DNA of 64,000 bases from CAKZLS01 sp963786305 (GTDB lineage: Bacteria > Pseudomonadota > Alphaproteobacteria > Rhodospirillales > Defluviicoccaceae). Location of the stretch: NCBI GenBank assembly GCA_963786305.1, contig CAWAYL010000014.1, forward strand, positions 1-64,000. The letters run 5' to 3'. The translations under genes and the position numbers were made by a program. Positions 62,413 to 64,000 of the stretch are shown one piece after another (position 1 is the stretch's first letter; each line of letters starts with the position of its first letter). The notes under the pieces are model-generated. The model made no database searches. It was not told the DNA's origin and saw nothing but the letters and a program-made list of their open reading frames with translations.

Positions 62413-63507
62413 TCAAACATGACGGCGCCGCGCAGCTTTTGGACGCGGGCGATTTCCCGGTGGGCCGGTTGTCCCTCTCACGATCAGGCGCGCCTCGAAC
62501 TCCATCTTCGAAGCAACCGGTGCGTACGACAGTCGGGAGAGCAAGTACTCCGCCGCGCATCTCCCCATTTCCTCGCTGGGGATGTGCATGGTCGTCAACG
62601 CGGGATCAAGATGCGCGGCGAAATACAAATCGGCAAAGCCGGTGATCGATACGTCGTCGGGGACATCGATGCCCAAGATCCGAGACTCCAACAACGCACC
62701 CAAGGCCAATACGTCGTTGGCGCATATGACCGCAGTTGGCCTTGGTTCTAGCGACATGAGTACACGGTGGCAGGCGCGTGCTTGCGGAATCGAAATGCGA
62801 CACTCAAGCAGGCGATCCGCGCGAAGCTCGCAATCGTAAGCCGACAACGCGTCCTTAACTCCAAGAATCCGCTCCGTCGCGCGATCGTTGTGGGTGGTGA
62901 CCGGCACGATCATGCCGATGTCCCGGTGACCGATCTCAAGCAGATATGTGGCGACCCGCCGGGCCCCTTCCCGGTTGTCGAAGCCAACACACGGATGATC
63001 ACTCGACACCTCGAATACCCAACTGTGAACGTAAGGGATATTCTTTTCCAAAAGCAACTCCCACACCTCGGGAGCATGCGTTTGGCCCACAAGCAGCATT
63101 CCGTCGACGCCCCGCCCAACGAGAGTTTCAACCTGCTCCCGTTCACGGTCGATATCGTACTCGGACGTGGCGAGAAGCAGGGTGTATGCGGATTCACTGA
63201 GGTGCCGTTGGAAAGCTTGCACGCCTGCCGCGAAAATCGCGTTTTCTAGCGTTGGGATCACCGCCCCGATCATATGGGTCCTCTGCGAGGCAAGGGCCCG
63301 CGCCGCGCCATGAGGCACGTATCCGAGCTCATCGATCGCTCGCCTGACCTTTTCCCGCAACGCCGGACGAACCGAATTGGGCGTGTTGAGGCAACGCGAA
63401 ACCGTTGCGGTCGAAACGTCCGCCTGTGTCGCTACGTCTTGCAAAGTGGGAGAGCTAACCCCCCGTTTTTGTAAGCGATTTCTTTTTTCCTGGGGCGAAT
63501 AATCCAT
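62413..63507 (-). CDS. LacI family transcriptional regulator
   Basis: I start at ATG 63507 (MDYSPQEKRNRLQKRGVSSP), giving 364 residues. The LacI HTH is TLQDVATQADVSTATVSRCL with hinge LGYVPHGAARALASQRT. A sugar-binding-type periplasmic fold follows (MIGAVIPTLENAIFAAGVQA, PTAVICANDVLALGALLESR). It probably represses the divergent operon starting at 63673, through the TGTAAGCGCTTACA palindrome between them. Confidence 0.9.
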   Translation of the reverse strand: MDYSPQEKRNRLQKRGVSSPTLQDVATQADVSTATVSRCLNTPNSVRPALREKVRRAIDELGYVPHGAARALASQRTHMIGAVIPTLENAIFAAGVQAFQRHLSESAYTLLLATSEYDIDREREQVETLVGRGVDGMLLVGQTHAPEVWELLLEKNIPYVHSWVFEVSSDHPCVGFDNREGARRVATYLLEIGHRDIGMIVPVTTHNDRATERILGVKDALSAYDCELRADRLLECRISIPQARACHRVLMSLEPRPTAVICANDVLALGALLESRILGIDVPDDVSITGFADLYFAAHLDPALTTMHIPSEEMGRCAAEYLLSRLSYAPVASKMEFEARLIVRGTTGPPGNRPRPKAARRRHV

Positions 63508-63631
63508 GACAGCATGCTGCACCGTTATTCTTATCATCCTGATATATAATGATTTATCAGGATTACTCTGGGGTGTCAATCTTGCTACAATTGGGCGCTT
63601 GACACCGAAAAAGGGGATGTGTTAAAAAAAA

Positions 63632-63645
63632 TGTAAGCGCTTACA
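63632..63645. promoter_or_regulatory. LacI-type operator
   Basis: TGTAAGCGCTTACA is a perfect 14-bp palindrome with the central CG typical of LacI/GalR-family operators. It is 27 bp before the next start and 124 bp upstream of lacI, so it fits repression of the rightward operon. Confidence 0.85.
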
Positions 63646-63672
63646 AAGCGTGACGAATAAAAGGGAGGTGTT

Positions 63673-63957
63673 ATGTCGAAGACACACAACGGGATTGGAC
63701 GTTGGGCCTTTGTGGCATCCGCGGTCTTCTTCGCCCTTTACCTTGCCAACGTTCTGATCGGTAAGGCATCCGCCCTGATGGGCGCGACCGAGCAGATGTC
63801 GGTCGGTGATTTACCGGAATTTCTTACCCTGTTCGCCGCCACGATCTGTTTCGTGATCGGAACCCTTGGCAAGGAGAAGCAGGCGAAAGGTGACCCTTTG
63901 AACAGTCCTCCAAGTCAAGACGAACTGAACGTGAGAGAGGGAGAGAAAAATGTCTGA
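63673..63957 (+). CDS. Small two-helix membrane protein
   Basis: The 94-residue protein (MSKTHNGIGRWAFVASAVFF) has two hydrophobic segments (residues about 12-28 and 47-66: FLTLFAATICFVIGTLG) and a hydrophilic C-terminus. GGGAGG lies upstream of ATG 63673. It overlaps the next gene by eight bases. It is the first gene of a LacI-controlled operon; function unknown. Confidence 0.7.
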   Translation: MSKTHNGIGRWAFVASAVFFALYLANVLIGKASALMGATEQMSVGDLPEFLTLFAATICFVIGTLGKEKQAKGDPLNSPPSQDELNVREGEKNV

Positions 63958-64000
63958 GAACAATCGGAAAGATACGTTGCAATCGGTTGAACGCCGTCAC
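63950..64000 (+). CDS. Partial CDS at the window edge
   Basis: ATG 63950 begins MSENNRKDTLQSVERRH and runs off the window. The overlap with the previous stop and the nearby GAGAGAGGGAGAG support translation. RRH could be the start of a twin-arginine signal or another motif; too little is present to name a product. Confidence 0.6.
   Translation, partial: MSENNRKDTLQSVERRH

Overview
The window is high-GC DNA from a nitrogen-fixing alphaproteobacterium, most likely of the Rhodospirillales type. The evidence is a GcrA cell-cycle regulator, an ATPase-inhibitor zeta subunit (DUF1476), a NifA with the cysteine-containing linker of oxygen-sensitive alphaproteobacterial NifA, a DraT/DraG pair beside nifH, and the block purC-purS-purQ-purL-bolA-grxD. 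No rRNA, tRNA or CRISPR array was seen.

Layout. (1) 1-9.4 kb is a pile of nested insertion sequences: an IS66 whose tnpB is split by a serine-recombinase element and whose tnpC is cut by an intact IS21 element (3921-6573), then a broken second IS21, an IS4-type transposase and a decayed IS1595. (2) 9.9-12.0 kb holds a DMT transporter, an alpha/beta hydrolase and a GntR-like remnant. (3) 12.0-40.6 kb is a compact nif island. Reading leftward it has three transcription units, each with a sigma54 -24/-12 promoter and NifA-type TGT-N10-ACA sites: iscA-nifU-nifS-nifV-nifW-(fused NfnA/NfnB-type oxidoreductase)-(zinc-ribbon ferritin-like protein); nifH-D-K-E-N-X-DUF269-fdxB-nifQ-(glutaredoxin-MauE fusion); and nifB-fdxN-nifZ-nifT-modA-modB-modC. 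draT-draG diverge from nifH. nifA lies upstream of nifB. A fourth sigma54 unit, divergent from nifA, encodes a 2Fe-2S ferredoxin fused to a ferritin-like domain. (4) 41-47.9 kb carries housekeeping genes (gcrA, NUDIX, carboxylesterase, DUF2062, MFS, Ntn hydrolase, purB). (5) 47.9-53.4 kb is a small accessory patch (antitoxin-like fragments, secreted protein, IS110, repeats, O-acyltransferase) sitting between purB and DUF1476. (6) 53.5-59.6 kb is the purine/bolA/grxD block. (7) 59.9-64 kb has a hypothetical gene, a MITE-like element, a Usp, a K+ channel, a LacI regulator with an operator, and the start of a new operon.

How it works together. NifA with sigma54 would switch on nitrogenase (HDK), FeMo-cofactor assembly (B, E, N, Q, V, X), Fe-S supply (IscA, NifU, NifS), molybdate import (ModABC, in the nifB operon), candidate electron donors (FdxB, FdxN, the NfnAB-like fusion, the ferredoxin-erythrin fusion) and candidate oxygen or peroxide protection (two ferritin-like proteins). 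DraT and DraG would switch the Fe protein off and on after translation.

Caution. About fifty single-base indels, nearly all +1, break otherwise well-conserved genes. They cluster at 24.8-27.9, 29.7-39.0 and 41.1-47.8 kb, while neighbouring genes such as nifD, nifSUV and purL are clean. I read most of these as sequence errors and annotate the genes as whole, giving the approximate frameshift positions. The most unusual biology is the sigma54-driven ferredoxin-erythrin fusion and the fused NfnAB-like oxidoreductase inside a nif operon.
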